A stretch of 64,000 bases of DNA from Amoebidium appalachense (GCA_963693365.1 CAVNZM010000017.1:6076001-6140000); one strand, 5' to 3'. Numbered from the stretch's first letter, positions 27,886-39,949 are shown. A program made the numbers and translations. Notes: generated from the letters alone by a model not told the origin.

Positions 27886-29996
27886 AGAAACTTTACGCAG
27901 GATTATCATACAAAAAAGTGTTTCCTGCAACTACCCTGCGACTATTGCAGGCTTATTGCGCTACCATATTAGCGCTGTGAAGCTGTACTGCTTCTAAATA
28001 TATCTATAATTAGAAAAAACACTGCCTCAACACGGTGTAAATAGACCTGTTTATACACACTCGGGTCCCCATTTGTTCAATACACAGGCGATCGATCGTA
28101 GTTACACCTGGACCACAGGAAATAATCCCGTATAATAATCCAAATATTTCCCCCGAAGTTAACAATCGATATTGATTAATAGTTAAACCCGATAACTGAA
28201 AATCCCATACTCTGTGACAAGTCTGATAAGCTGTGTTAACCAATCACATGCACTCATTCATCACGGCGGCGTTTTCTCGATCTTTCCGCTTTCACCTTCC
28301 ACACCTTCACCACCTTGTCGTCTCCCAGTGCCGCCACCATATTACCATTTATGGCATGTTGATCCACAGTCTCCCACCAAAACCCGTCATCATGCACCTT
28401 AACCACAAATCCCTCCCTAGAATTCGCACTGCGCTTGCCATATTTGATCGGACACACCTGCAGGCCCGGCTCGTTATGAACCACAACCAACGTATCGCGC
28501 CCCATAAATTGTAGAAGCCGAAAATCGGGTCTTATAATCTCGCCGGCCACATCCAACTGCTCTTTCCACAACAGACGCTCACCAGCCGGACCCCACCGAG
28601 ACATTCTTATTTCTGTGTGGTGCTCGCCCGATACCTCTACTTCCACCATCGTCAGTTCCTTCCCCTCCAGCCAAAATGTGCATGACTTTTCGCTATCCGC
28701 CAATATATCTGCATTCTTAGAATAAATCCAGTCGCCGGTGTTTAAATCAAAAAACATTATCTCGCTATCGGACTCGGATGTATTGCATAGGGCTGCAAAC
28801 CCGTCGTCTGTTGTTTGTGGGTGTAATCTATACAGGCCTGGGCAGCCCTCTTGAATGGCCAATGGATATTCCTTCGTCCAGATTATCTCCCCCATTGAAA
28901 TTTTGCAGGCCGACATTTTGCAGTGACCGTTTATCATTATTAGCAGGTCATCCGCAAATGCAATATCCTTAGCATCCTGCTGAATCGTGAGAGTCCGTAC
29001 ATTTGCCTTCTCTTCGGAGCTGTAAACTACAATCGTTCGACTGCCAGGCGGTGCAATCTGCCCCGGTATAACCGGAGGACCGTAGGTTGCAGCTACATAT
29101 CTCCCGGCAGTATCCATATAAAACGTGCCTGGCCGTTCACATTCTTTCTGATATTTCGTCCATGTTTTCACCCGCATCCCCGTCGTTACGTCCCAAAGTG
29201 AAGCACAGATTGTCGTTAAAGATTCGTTTTTGTCCACCACCAAACCGCTTCCGAAAGTCAAAAGTACAAATGCCCGCCTATGTCCATGTTCACAACAGTG
29301 GCATTTTCGTAATCAGGCTCCGTCGGGTCGATTACGACACACTCAATCTCTCCCCGCAGAGTGTCCATGATGGTTTTTTGTTGGGCTTTTTCCGGCCAGG
29401 GGAGCCCAAAATATTCAAATTCCTCCACCAACCTCTCCTTCCCGTATGCATCATAATCACCACGAAACAACCGAATCCCCCCCGTACGCAAATAGTCCAA
29501 GACATATTCGAACAATTCTGGTGAACGGTCGATGAACACCGACCCATCATTGTGTGTTTCGATGACGTGGCGGCCGCTGAACCAGGCGGCCAGCATGGAG
29601 TCTGGGTGTGCGCACAGTGTTTGGCGGGTGGTGGCAAATGTTTTGCCCCCCACATCCAAGAGGATGCGGTCGGTGCATTGGGTGTTGAGTGCGTGGACGG
29701 CTTCGCATCCAGCAGCAAACTGGGCTCTGCAGGATAGGCAGCATGTGTGTGTGTGTGTGTGTGTGTGCGTGCATGCGGGCGCACACACATGTGTGAGTGT
29801 GTCTATTTGTGCGCGTGAATGTGTGTGCATGCGTGACTGGGTGTCTATGCGCTTGCATGTGACTGTGTATGTGGTTGCGGGCACGTAAGTATATGCAAGA
29901 TCATGTGTGTGTGTGGGTGTGTGTGGGTGTGGGTGTGCAGGGGGAGGAGGAAGAGGAGGTGGAGGGAGGGGGGTGGAGGGGGGGGGGGGGGGGGGG

Positions 29997-30174
<178 letters not shown>

Positions 30175-30517
30175 AGTTGAGTATACATGCCATATTCTTG
30201 TGTGCGCCAGTCCATGCCATATGTTGGAGGGGAGGGGCGGGGTGGGGTGGGGGGGGGGGGGGGGGGGGGGAGGGTGAGCTAATGGGAAAGGGAGAGTCTC
30301 TAGATGGCCGTGGAAAGGGAGGGGTGGGAGGGGGGGGGGGGGGGGGGGGGGGAGGGGGGGGTTCAGGAGTATGCAGCCTGATAGTGTCTCAATCCGTCCT
30401 TTCTTATTTGGTGCCTCGACCCACCCAACATCTCCCATCTTCACAGTTTTGGCAGTTCCATACCCATTAGTGTAGGTTGAAGGGGTGACGCGAGGGGGAA
30501 GTGAGAATGGATAGAAA

Positions 30518-30549
<32 letters not shown>

Positions 30550-30919
30550 GGGAGGTAACGGGGTGAAGGGGGGAGAGGGGGGGGGGGGGGGGGGGAGTGG
30601 GAGGGGGAGACAAATAGGAAGCGGGAGAGACAGTGAGAGGAAACGAGAGGAAGAGGGAGAGGGAAAGGGTAGGTGGGAGGGAGAGAGGGAGGACGGGAGA
30701 GATAAAGGGGTCTTCGGAAGAAGGGAGGGAAGGAAAATGGAGAACGATAGAGGGACGGAGGGAGAGAAGGTGGGAGAAAGGAGGAGGGAGAGGAAGGGGT
30801 GGGGGGATTAAGGGAAGAGAGTGCAAGCAGGAGAGAGACGAGCCAGAGAACAAAGAGAGAGAGAGGAGAGATAGATAAATAGATAGAGAGGGGGGGGGCG
30901 AAGGGGGGGTGGGACGGGG

Positions 30920-31090
30920 GGTTTGAATGCGTCAAAAAGTACGAAGTACACAAGAACAAACGGATAACACGATGCAGAATGCAAGCCATACATAAAGAGT
31001 ATGCATAATAAGCAGAGCCCATCCTCAGGGGGGGCCCACATCATCCACAGTACCCGAGTTTCGACCTATTCACCTCGTTAACGAAACCCA
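30920..31090 (-). repeat. Dispersed repeat A, copy 1
   Basis: Read on the minus strand it contains GTTTCGTTAACGAGGTGAAT, GGTCGAAACTC, GATGGGCTCTGCTTATTATG, CATACTCTT, TGCATCGTGTTA and TACTTCGTAC, ending in GCATTCAAACCCCCC. The same order of elements occurs on the plus strand at 60373-60590 and 60600-60795, and in decayed minus-strand form around 62473-62835. It lies inside the BTB intron. No ORF is shared. Confidence 0.75.
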
Positions 31091-31808
31091 ACTCAGATAC
31101 TGTTTCACTTGAACATGGGTAGGTCACCCGTCTTGATCAGAGACGAGCAGGGTTGCTTTTGCAGGCAAGGGCAGTGGGAAAAGCCGGGGGTTAAAGTTGC
31201 AGCAGTAAGCAGAAGCAAGAAAAATATAGATAGGAACTCAGGAGACGGGGCTTCTAGGAAGCTCCCCCGTCGATACCTAAGTCGATACTTCCCTGGCTAA
31301 GATACTACACCAGCTGAAAAGAATTAAGTCCCGAATGCCGCAGAATTCGCAATCAGAGGGGAAAATATGAGATTTGACCCACGCCGCAGGGTAGTAACAC
31401 GCTTACTAGGGCGGAACTTTATCGTCTTCGAACGGAAAGCTATGCCCCCGGATGTCAGCCGGAAATATGGTATCATCCATTGCTTTGGGCTTGAAAAAAG
31501 CCAAACCGATAGTCCGAGTTATGTTACGCCGGCGGGTAACATGCCGCATGGGTTCCAAGGGAGCTGTCGCCAACAGAGCGGTGTGTGCATGCGTGCGCGT
31601 AACGCAATGTGTGAAGTGTGTCTATAGCTATGAAAGGGAGTATGCAGAAGTGGACAGATGAAGTGTGTGGAGAGAAAAACAGTAAGAAGAAAAGTAGACA
31701 CCGGTATGTGCAACCCCGCACAACATACACACACACACACACACACACATAAATAAGCGAAGATTACAGGTAATCAACCAGAACAACAAATGACAAGCAA
31801 AACAACAG

Positions 31809-31920
31809 GCGCCAAAAAAAAAAAAAAAAAAAAAAAAAAAGAGAGAGAGAGAGAGGGGGGGGGGGGGGGGGGGGGGGAGAGAGAGAGAGAGAGAGGGAGA
31901 GAGGGAGAGAGGGAGAGAGA

Positions 31921-31957
<37 letters not shown>
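31809..31957 (+). repeat. A-run, GA repeats and G-run cluster
   Basis: A 30-base A-run leads into GA repeats, a G-run and further GA/GGGA repeats. It is simple sequence inside the BTB minus-strand intron, adjacent to the tandem unit array at 32005-32590. Confidence 0.9.
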
Positions 31958-31959
<2 letters not shown>

Positions 31960-32004
31960 GGTGGGGGGGGGGAGGGGGAGGCGAGGGGGATGGTGGTCTT
32001 AAGG

Positions 32005-32150
32005 ATGCTGCAGAATCGTCAGATATTAGACAAATCGTTCCAATACGATCATTCTCTCATATATGAGAGAAGATTGTGACTAACGATGTGCAGAGCTGGT
32101 TAAGACCTGTTGAGTGTGCAGAGAAAATGGGAGGGGAAGGAGGAGGGGAA

Positions 32151-32183
<33 letters not shown>

Positions 32184-32590
32184 GAAGTAAGAGAGGGGAG
32201 GGAATGTTAGAGTGTCAGTAGTCTCAGGGGACCCTGCAGAGTCGTTAGATATCAGATAAAAACGCACCAACGACCAAGTTCTCCAAGGGGAGAAATGCGT
32301 AAAACGTTCTGCAGAGTGGGTTAGAGACCTGCTGATGAGAAGAGTATATACAGGGTTTGGTGAGGGGGGGGGGGGGGGGAGGGGGGAGGGGGGAAAGAAG
32401 GTAGGAGGGGAAGGGGAGGGGGGGGAGGGGGGGGGGGGAGTAGGCCGGGGAAGGACCCTGCAGAGTCGTTAGATATCAGATAAAAACGCATCAACGACCA
32501 AGTTCTCCAAGGGGAGAAATGCGTAAAACGTTCTGCAGAGTGGGTTAGAGACCTGCTGATGAGAAGAGTGTATACAGGGTTTGGCCAGGG
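32005..32590 (+). repeat. Three tandem ~225-bp units alternating with G-rich blocks
   Basis: Units start at about 32005, 32228 and 32452. Units 2 and 3 are nearly identical over ~135 bases: CTGCAGAGTCGTTAGATATC, AACGACCAAGTTCTCCAAGG, GAGAAATGCGTAAAACG, then ACCTGCTGATGAGAAGAGT. Unit 1 is a diverged relative (CTGCAGAATCGTCAGATATT, AAGACCTGTTGAG). Each unit is followed by a G-run-rich spacer. The array lies in the BTB minus-strand intron; no protein is encoded consistently. Confidence 0.85.
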
Positions 32591-32921
32591 GGGGGGGGGG
32601 GGGGTGGGAGGGGGGGGGGGGGGGGGGGGGGGGGGAGAGGAGAGAAAGAGAGAGAGAGAGAGTGTGTGTGTGTGGAAAGAGAGGAGTCAGGGAAAGAGAA
32701 AGAGGGGGAGAGGGAGAGAGAGGGGGGGGGGGGGAGAGGGGAGAGAGAGAGAGAGAGGGGGGGGGGGGGGGGGGGGGGGGGGGGAGGGAGGGAGGGAAGG
32801 AGGGAGAGGGGGAGGGGGAGGGGGAGACAGAGTCTCAGAGAGAGAGAGAAAGGGAGGGACGGAGAGGGAGAGAAAGGGGGGGGAAGGGGGGGGGGGAGAG
32901 AGAGAGAGAGAGGGAGGGAGG

Positions 32922-32968
<47 letters not shown>

Positions 32969-33755
32969 GAGTGGGGGGGGGGGAAGGAAGGAGCAAGAGA
33001 TGTGCTGTATCCAGAGGCGAGTGTTTAAATCTCAAGACACTATATTTGATTGCAGCTGTGTACTTAGATGCCAGCGAGGTTAATCTGCATGTTTTCGTGC
33101 CGTAAGGGATGTCCGTGCAGAGTGTCGGTGTAGTTGCAAGTGCGTTTCCGAGGCCATGGTTGAACGTGACATGAGCGTGATTGTGTGTGCAGACAAGGGT
33201 GCAAGTTTTCGGCTGCACGTACACAAAGTGCTCGCGGCAGGTTTCCCAAAGTGAGGTTCCTGCTTATCCGTGAAAATGTGTGCTATACATTGTGGGAATT
33301 CAGCAGCGGTGTCCAAGAGCAAAATGTGCTGGATTAGGCCGATGCAAAACACCACATAGAGGAAGTGGGCGCGCCAAATAGAGGACATGTGTAGTGTCAC
33401 TGCATGCACGTGTGATGCAGTGACACTACACGTGTTCAAGTCGTGCACACGTGCGTTTGGACGTGCTGTGCACGCGCCGTGCCAAAAGGTTGTGTTTTTT
33501 TGCGTGTTACGGGCTTTAGTGCGTGTGTGTGCATGTGCGTGTGTGCATGTGTGTGGGTAACGTGGGGCCTTGTCCGTACCTCTCCTCTGCAAGCTGGCGC
33601 CTCTCTGCCTCTACCCTCCTCTCCCTTTCTTCCACGGCCTTCTCTCGTTCCCGCAGGCCACGTGCCACCTCACATATGCGCTCACACACACACACACCCT
33701 CCGCTCTGAGCGCCTCCCCTGCAGCCAGGAGCAGCTCGGTGGCCGGTGCGCTCAT

Positions 33756-33990
33756 TCTCAACCATCATGAATAGGAGGAGGCACGGTGGAGGCGTGGTTG
33801 GGACGCGCTTGCCGTGTAATATTTTCAAAATATTTCTTCGCAGCAGCTGGTGTGGGTGTACTAGGCTACTGCAGCTGGTAGGTTGCTCGCGGAACCATAG
33901 TTTTGGCGGGAACGAATGTCATTGGTTGGCAGAGATCTTACATGCGGCTAGAGATCTTAGTAGATGCGCCTCGGCACAATTGCAAATCTA
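33756..33990 (-). promoter_or_regulatory. Conserved promoter of the minus-strand BTB copy (E2F-like site, CCAAT box)
   Basis: Homologous to 10493-10725. On the plus strand it shows TTTTGGCGGGAA at 33901-33912 (E2F-like), ATTGG at 33921-33925 (inverted CCAAT) and AGATCTTACATGCGGCTAGA near 33932-33951. The GCCTCC-rich block abuts the ATG. Retention of these elements while spacers diverged supports function, at least until recently. Confidence 0.6.
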
Positions 33991-34019
33991 TTAGATCTAG
34001 ATGTGCACGTGTACATGTT

Positions 34020-34271
34020 TATGTGTTTGTGCGTGTATAACTCACGTGTGTGCATATGTGTTTGTGTGCGTGTGTGCGTGCACACTCGTGTGCGTTTGTG
34101 TGTGACATGTGTGTGCGTGTGCGTGTGAGCGCACGCGCGCCGCGCTGCGCAAGTGTGTGTGTGTGTGGCATTTAAATTTGTGTGTGTGTGTGTGTGTGTG
34201 CATGTGGTGTGCGTTTCTGTGTGCCTGTGTGTTTGTGTGTGTGTGTTTTGTGCTTGTACATTTATGCGTTT

Positions 34272-34318
<47 letters not shown>

Positions 34319-34395
34319 GTCGGTTCTGCGGTAGGTGAGTCCTTGGGACCCTGGGAGAACTTGGGGGGGGGGCGGGGGGGGGGGGGGGGGGGGGT

Positions 34396-34458
<63 letters not shown>

Positions 34459-35036
34459 CTGCAGGGTGGTTTTATTGTTCTTGCGGTCGAGGAAAATTAT
34501 GCAATGACATGGTCTGCAAAGATATGCCACGTATCCTGAACTCGCAGGGGAAATGGCTTGGGGGTACCGGTGGGCCATGGATGTATGGGTGGTGTATCGA
34601 TGGGGGAAAGGGGGTTTGGGAACGATCTAATGGAGGAAATGGGGAAGGCTAGTAGTAATCTCTTACCAACACGCCACAAAACTTCAGAGTCGGCCCTGCG
34701 AACACGTGCACTCTCCCTCAAAAGATTTCTGTAAGCTTCACAGAAGCTCTCAAAAGATGCTACACAAAAGCTCTCTTCACATACAAACAGATTTTATAGA
34801 TTATTGCCTACAAACAGATTTTATAGATTATTGCCTTTCCACCAGGATTATCTTATATCCTGACGGAAGCTTGTGTGAATTATCCCACGCAGCTAAGGCT
34901 TGCGCTCTACGCACGTGAATTGCAATTGCTGGGGGGACTTTGCTGTTGTCGTGTTAGACTACACATTTCTCTTACCCCGCCCCCCCCTTGACTTCCATCC
35001 TTTGTGGTGTGTGTGTGTGTGTGTGTGGGCAGTCGG

Positions 35037-35067
<31 letters not shown>

Positions 35068-35136
35068 GGGGGGGGAGGGAATAATGCTTGTGGTGCCGGG
35101 CTGTGAGAGGACAAGAAAAAAAGGAAAGGGGGGAGA

Positions 35137-35169
<33 letters not shown>

Positions 35170-35747
35170 GAGAGAGAGAGAGGAAGTCGAGAGAGAGAGG
35201 AAGTCGTGCGGGGCAAAGGCACGAGAAGACGTACCCGGCACCACACAAGTTGGATTCAACTGAACCGGAATAATGTATTGACAACCAAAATATCAGTGCC
35301 ACCAGGGCTGCTCATTATAAGTAGAAGCTATTGTACATGTATTGGTCAAAACAGAGTATCAATTATTGCGCCTGCGCTTCGGAGCCCCACAGGGGCCAAT
35401 TCTTTTCGCTTCCAACTAAATTTAGATAGAACAGCTAACTAGACATGCTCGGGCAAGGGCGATCTTTCTACTCCTCTTCTCCTCTCTACTCTTACTTGAC
35501 GGTCTATCATTTAAATATCAAAACATAGAACATAAGAACGGGCGACACAGTTCCCATTAGTGGTGCCAGTTATTATATTCACTGATAACCGAAACCGCGA
35601 GTTTAGTGGTGCCAGTTATTATATTCACTGATAACCGAAACCGCGAGTTGTGAAGTGCGATATGTAAGCTCGCAAGAGATAACCGAAGGAGAGCAAGAAA
35701 AAACGGAAGATTCTACAGCGAAGGAGAGCAAGAAAAAACGGAAGATT
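34020..35747. other. Intergenic, repeat-rich with short direct repeats
   Basis: This gap contains GT tracts at 34020-34290, long G-runs at 34286-34310 and 34362-34455, and a G-run at 35051-35074. Short perfect direct repeats include ACAAACAGATTTTATAGATT (34785 and 34810), GTGGTGCCAGTTATTATATT (35561 and 35605) and GAGAGCAAGAAAAAACGGAA (35690 and 35725). Repeat B copy 2 is at 35205-35345. No gene was recognised. Confidence 0.6.
35205..35345 (+). repeat. Dispersed repeat B, copy 2
   Basis: Homologous to 27745-27885 in the same orientation; see that entry for shared strings. This copy reads GCACCACACA, TGAACCGGAATAATGTATTG and CCACCAGGGCTGCTCATTAT. The surrounding sequences are unrelated apart from G-rich and GA-rich tracts upstream of both. 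Confidence 0.7.
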
Positions 35748-37610
35748 CTACCACTCATCAGGTACCTTCGCGCTGGTGGGCTCATACGAGGCCGTGATCG
35801 TCTCTCCATACGCCGTCCTTTGCCGGGTGAACTTCCTCTGGTCCGCAACAAACGGGTTAGGGCGCGGGTTTCTGATTCTCGTGTTGCGCCGAATTACATT
35901 GCGCATCGTTGACTGGGGCCCAAGGATGGAGCGACGGAGGTTGTGCACCTCAGACACTTTGCACGAGCACCACGACCGATCGTCGCACTGAGACGGACGC
36001 GGGGACAGGTTGCACACCGAGTTGCACCAATCGGGAGAGGCAAAAGGGTTGAGCGTTTGGCACACGTACTTTTCGCGGTCTGCGGCATCACCTACGTATT
36101 GCATGAGCCGCTGGCGATACCAAAGACGGTCCGAGCGCTGAATGCGTGAAAACTGAAGGAGGAGGCCGGCACGAAGCGTGGGGCCAACGCTTGCTCCCGG
36201 GATTTTGTCTTCGCTGAGCATACCGACGTATAGGTCGATATGGCTGACGTCATCACCATACATCTGCCTGAGACGATCCTGCAAGACGGGGTCTGACGTA
36301 ATCTGGTTGATGCTTGTGATGGTGTCCCCCACAAGTATCTCGCGCACTTTAACGTATGAGGGGGTGTTGTAGTCACGTGCGCGCTGCACAGACAAAGCAA
36401 CGAGGTCCATGGCGGGCTCGCCAGTTGGAAGCCCGCGGAAAAGATGGTTGCGTAAACACGTCGACACGTGCGTGTCGATACCCTCCATCTGTTGCAGCAT
36501 CATGCCGGCAATAACGGGGTCTGGCCCGCCCAGCTGAGTGAACACACCGTGCGCACCAAAGTACGTGCTCTGTGTGGCGTTGGCTGGGTTGCACAGCGGC
36601 AACATGCCCTGCTGGCCTGGAAGCGGCCGCAGGTTCAACGGGTTGGCGAGGGTGAAGAAGTTGGGCACAGTACTGTGACCGAACCTCATGAAGCTGCCGT
36701 GGAAAAGGCGCATAAGCTGGCCGTTAACGGTCGGGTCATAAGGGGCCTCGCGGTAGTTTTCACCCAAAACGGCAGGCAGCCACTCCTGGTAGGTGATGTC
36801 CTGCAACTCTGCCTCGATGATCACACGTGCTTCTTGGAAGATGCGCTCGGGGTCCCAGTTGGGGTTTTCACTGCGGATGAGCTCGGCAACATAGTTGTGT
36901 TCGCGAAACATGAGCGTGTGCATGGACGCAAGCAGGGGGTTCTGCGAAACACGGTCGTCACCACTCTGATAGAGCGCCCGGTCGCCGATGGGCATCAGGT
37001 TACCCGCAATGGACGCCAGCAGCCAAGGCTTTTGTGGGTCACGCAGTTCCTGTGTGCGTTTTTGGGTGGAGCCGTAGACGATGGATCCGTCAATGTGTGA
37101 GCTGACGGTGTTAACTGCTGTGTTGTTTGCACTGCCATCCACACGAACGAAAAGCATCTGCGCACCGGGCGTGAAGTACTGATCGTCCTTGGGGACGGTG
37201 ATGTTGACTTGCGGGAGGCCCGGGCGTGCGATTGAAAGATCAAACACAAATGATATCTCGTGGTTGATATACTGGCCCCATGCAGGTACCATAGTGCTCA
37301 AACCACGAATGTCCGGTATAACATTGGTTGCATTCTGGTCGAAAACGGTGTTGCTTAGCAACCGCGTGTTTGGCACGGTCGGAGATTCGAACACTGCATC
37401 TGCGCGGGGGCCCGCAAGAAAAGGGATGGTGTCGTCATTGTTTGAGCCCCACTTTGGGTGGCGTAGGTTGTTAAGGTCACCTTCGGGTGTGCGGTACTTA
37501 ACAAGACTGTCGACCCCGTTGCTAGCGAGGAATGGGCATTGCGCATTCAATGTTTGCACGGCACTTAGTGCCATGAGCGTGGCACAGAGTGTGCTGGAAA
37601 ACGGCGCCAT
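35748..37610 (-). CDS. Secreted animal-type haem peroxidase, single exon
   Basis: 620 residues from ATG at 37610. The nine-codon upstream extension has no ATG. A signal peptide is likely (STLCATLMALSAVQTLNA). Family motifs in order: LNNLRHPKWG, the distal-His block VPAWGQYINHEISF, SHIDGSIVYGS, GDDRVSQNP (catalytic Arg), MHTLMFREHNYVAELI, ITYQEWLPAVLGENY, FHGSFMRFGHST (proximal His), and QRARDYNTPSY. Compared with myeloperoxidase, the haem-ester residues are replaced: Asp before the distal His is Asn, and the Glu-Met pair after the Arg is Gln-Asn, so covalent haem attachment as in that enzyme is not expected. A Cys-rich patch and a basic Arg/Asn-rich tail close the protein. It is the only long intronless gene in the window. 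Likely role: extracellular H2O2-dependent oxidation. Confidence 0.93.
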   Translation of the reverse strand: MAPFSSTLCATLMALSAVQTLNAQCPFLASNGVDSLVKYRTPEGDLNNLRHPKWGSNNDDTIPFLAGPRADAVFESPTVPNTRLLSNTVFDQNATNVIPDIRGLSTMVPAWGQYINHEISFVFDLSIARPGLPQVNITVPKDDQYFTPGAQMLFVRVDGSANNTAVNTVSSHIDGSIVYGSTQKRTQELRDPQKPWLLASIAGNLMPIGDRALYQSGDDRVSQNPLLASMHTLMFREHNYVAELIRSENPNWDPERIFQEARVIIEAELQDITYQEWLPAVLGENYREAPYDPTVNGQLMRLFHGSFMRFGHSTVPNFFTLANPLNLRPLPGQQGMLPLCNPANATQSTYFGAHGVFTQLGGPDPVIAGMMLQQMEGIDTHVSTCLRNHLFRGLPTGEPAMDLVALSVQRARDYNTPSYVKVREILVGDTITSINQITSDPVLQDRLRQMYGDDVSHIDLYVGMLSEDKIPGASVGPTLRAGLLLQFSRIQRSDRLWYRQRLMQYVGDAADREKYVCQTLNPFASPDWCNSVCNLSPRPSQCDDRSWCSCKVSEVHNLRRSILGPQSTMRNVIRRNTRIRNPRPNPFVADQRKFTRQRTAYGETITASYEPTSAKVPDEW

Positions 37611-37680
37611 CGTGCAGTGGCGATGTGTTAACAACAGATCGTGCAGTGGCGATGTGTTAACAGATTGTTAACAGATGGTT
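37611..37680 (-). repeat. Direct repeat in the peroxidase 5' leader
   Basis: The string CGTGCAGTGGCGATGTGTTA occurs twice within 60 bases just upstream of the peroxidase ATG (37610-37630 and 37640-37660), followed by ACAG and TTAACAGA repeats. It is a short local duplication in the presumed 5' untranslated region. Confidence 0.8.
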
Positions 37681-37807
37681 CTAAAGCTGAAGACTCGACT
37701 GATACTATCACTGCAAATACTGTGTGTGTCGCTTATAGTCGCTGTGGTTTGGAAGTTGCAGCTGAGGAGAAAGAACGAACTGGATTCCCTTTCTCAGCCG
37801 AAAGTCG

Positions 37808-37878
37808 ACTTTATAAAGGACCCGTGTTTTTACGCTGCGCAATCCTATTGGTGATTAAGGAACCTTAGGGTGATTGGC
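37808..37878 (-). promoter_or_regulatory. Peroxidase core promoter: TATA box and CCAAT boxes
   Basis: On the minus strand, TATAAA lies at 37815-37810, about 200 bases upstream of the peroxidase ATG. A CCAAT box (plus-strand ATTGG) lies at 37847-37851 and a second at 37873-37877, where ATTGGCGC also resembles an E2F core. Spacing of CCAAT and TATA (~35 bases) is typical of eukaryotic promoters. The assignment rests on motifs only. Confidence 0.55.
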
Positions 37879-38787
37879 GCTTCACGCACCAGAAAAGGCT
37901 GGAAGGACTGGGTAACACGTCAATGTTAAAGTTTTATTGTGCTTTATAAATGATTTCCATAAGGGTGTATGGAATTATAAAGTAATAAACACATACTTTT
38001 ATGCCTATATGTACTTCCCCATACCGGGTTATGAACCAGAAGTTGGCTGCATAGAGCCAACATAAATCGGGCTCCGAGCATCCGTGTCCAAGTTGTTGGC
38101 AACTTGTTGCCATTGGTTAATAATTTCTACCAATCGCAATTAAGCCTGGCACTATTGTATACACCTGGATGCCGTGAATCATTGGTTCTTCGCACCCAAA
38201 ATTCGAAAACTGTATTCTTGGTATCATTCTAGGTGTTGCAGTCGTTTTAGTATCATTGTCTTTGAGGCTTGAAAATAAATTCTTGTAAGTAATGGTGGCA
38301 CAACAGCTTATGATTGAATTGCATGAACAATTTGGTTGGCAATAGTTGCTGTTAGTAGACAATAAGCATGGTGCAGCATGGTGCTTCTGTTGCATTCTAG
38401 ATCTTTTACAATAGCGGATATTATTTAATGTGTGTGTCTGTTATTTCATTGGCTCACATTTTTATCCACGCACGCTGCAAAATAGTAATTACAAACCGTT
38501 ATGTGGGATGGCTGGCGACCCCACCGGAGGTACGGCTAGATCATAGTGTGAATATGAATAGTTTCAAGTCTATGGCTGATAGATATCTTTTTACTCTACG
38601 TGTTGAGTCCCTTCCGGTGTTAGGACCGCAAAAACACCAACTACTAGTAGCCTATATGGCGGATACGGTTAGAGAGTCTCGTTCATACATAGATTCGTTT
38701 ATTCGTAATGTGGTGCGGTGTAAAAACGCGAAGATGATTATGGCTTGGTGGTGTAATCGGTTTCTGGTGTCTCCTGCTCGTATGCAC

Positions 38788-38830
38788 GTCGGCCGGTTCG
38801 CTATGATGGCCCGCCCGGCCGGGCCGGCAA
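38788..38830 (+). repeat. Inverted repeat, left arm
   Basis: Contains CACGTCGGCCGG then TCGCTAT and GGCCCGCCCGGCCGG. The reverse complement of 39950-39993 matches it over about 40 bases with few mismatches. The arms are 1.1 kb apart. They could be ends of an old terminal-inverted-repeat element, but no target-site duplication or transposase was seen. Confidence 0.6.
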
Positions 38831-39949
38831 ATCGGGCCAAAAGTCCCCGACCCGAACATTTTGCATATAATTTGAGAAACTGTGGAGAGAGAAATCTCTA
38901 ACAGTTTTCCACCAAAATTTGCTACGTACTAAATATATATGTAAATTCTTATTCTGTAAATTTTCAATCAATTCTGACATTGGGTTTTTTGGCAAAGCTC
39001 ACAAGAGCGAGGGTACCTTTTCTTGGTTTGAGGTGCGACCCGAAAATTGGTGACACTGTAGCGTGACAACCCAATGTCAGATCGAGTTGAAACTTGGTAA
39101 ACCCCAAGGTCATTGGCTTACAAGCTTATGTGCAAAATTTGACCTATGGTTGTTTGTCTTTTTGCGACACAGGAAGGACGCGCTTTTGCCGGTTTTCAGC
39201 CGTAAAAAAGTGAAAAACGGCAACAAACTGCGTTGGCCGCTGTACTGCACAGCGTGTGAGCCACTCGTCATCTGAAACTGATCAGTGCGGCGGGTGGCAA
39301 GATGGTGACAAAGCGATAAGAAATTGTTTACGTGAACCAATCATAGACGAGAACTAAGAAATATACGGGTAAATGGGAATTTTCGGCTCACATATTGGTG
39401 ACAAAGCAAAGGACGCTAAGGAGCATGTAGTTACGGGCAACATTGTACATATAATCTACAAACAATAAATATAATGTATAAATAAATGATAAAAATCATT
39501 ATATTACTATTTAATACAGCTTAAATACTGAATAGGAATGGGCAGGTAGGAGTGGCACCGCGATCATGAAAAAGGAATTTTGCAACGCTCAAGCGTAGTT
39601 TGATTGGTCGGCATGGGTAACGCGTTCTATATAACAAGCAAGGACCTACACACACGTGCGGCGACATTGTCCTTGTTCGCGTGCATGTGCATACCTGTAC
39701 GTACGGTGTTTTAATAATCTTTAAAGCCTTTTACATACTTCAAATCTATGTGTTATCGTTTATTGCTTTATCCTGTTTCATGCTTTCGCCGCGCTCCTAT
39801 CGATTGGGTGCCTGTCAGGAGTGTCTCTGCCGTGAGCTGGGCATTCGCATTCCACAGATCGCGTCGAATGGCTCGTGTAATTGGCTGCAGATCTTTCGCG
39901 GCTCTCGGCGAACTGTGGCCCGGATCCGCCCTGAACCGCTTGTATCCGC

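Noticed and set aside
32559-33105. Arg-Glu-Gly rich ORFs of 174 codons
   Set aside because: Simple GA/G-rich sequence; they overlap a tandem non-coding repeat array.
36468-37100. 210-codon plus-strand ORF and several other plus-strand ORFs
   Set aside because: They are antisense shadows of the haem peroxidase, which has unmistakable family motifs on the minus strand.
38428-38901. 157-codon ORF starting MCVSVISLAH
   Set aside because: No domain, no splice or promoter support, and it runs across an inverted-repeat arm; treated as chance or transposon debris.
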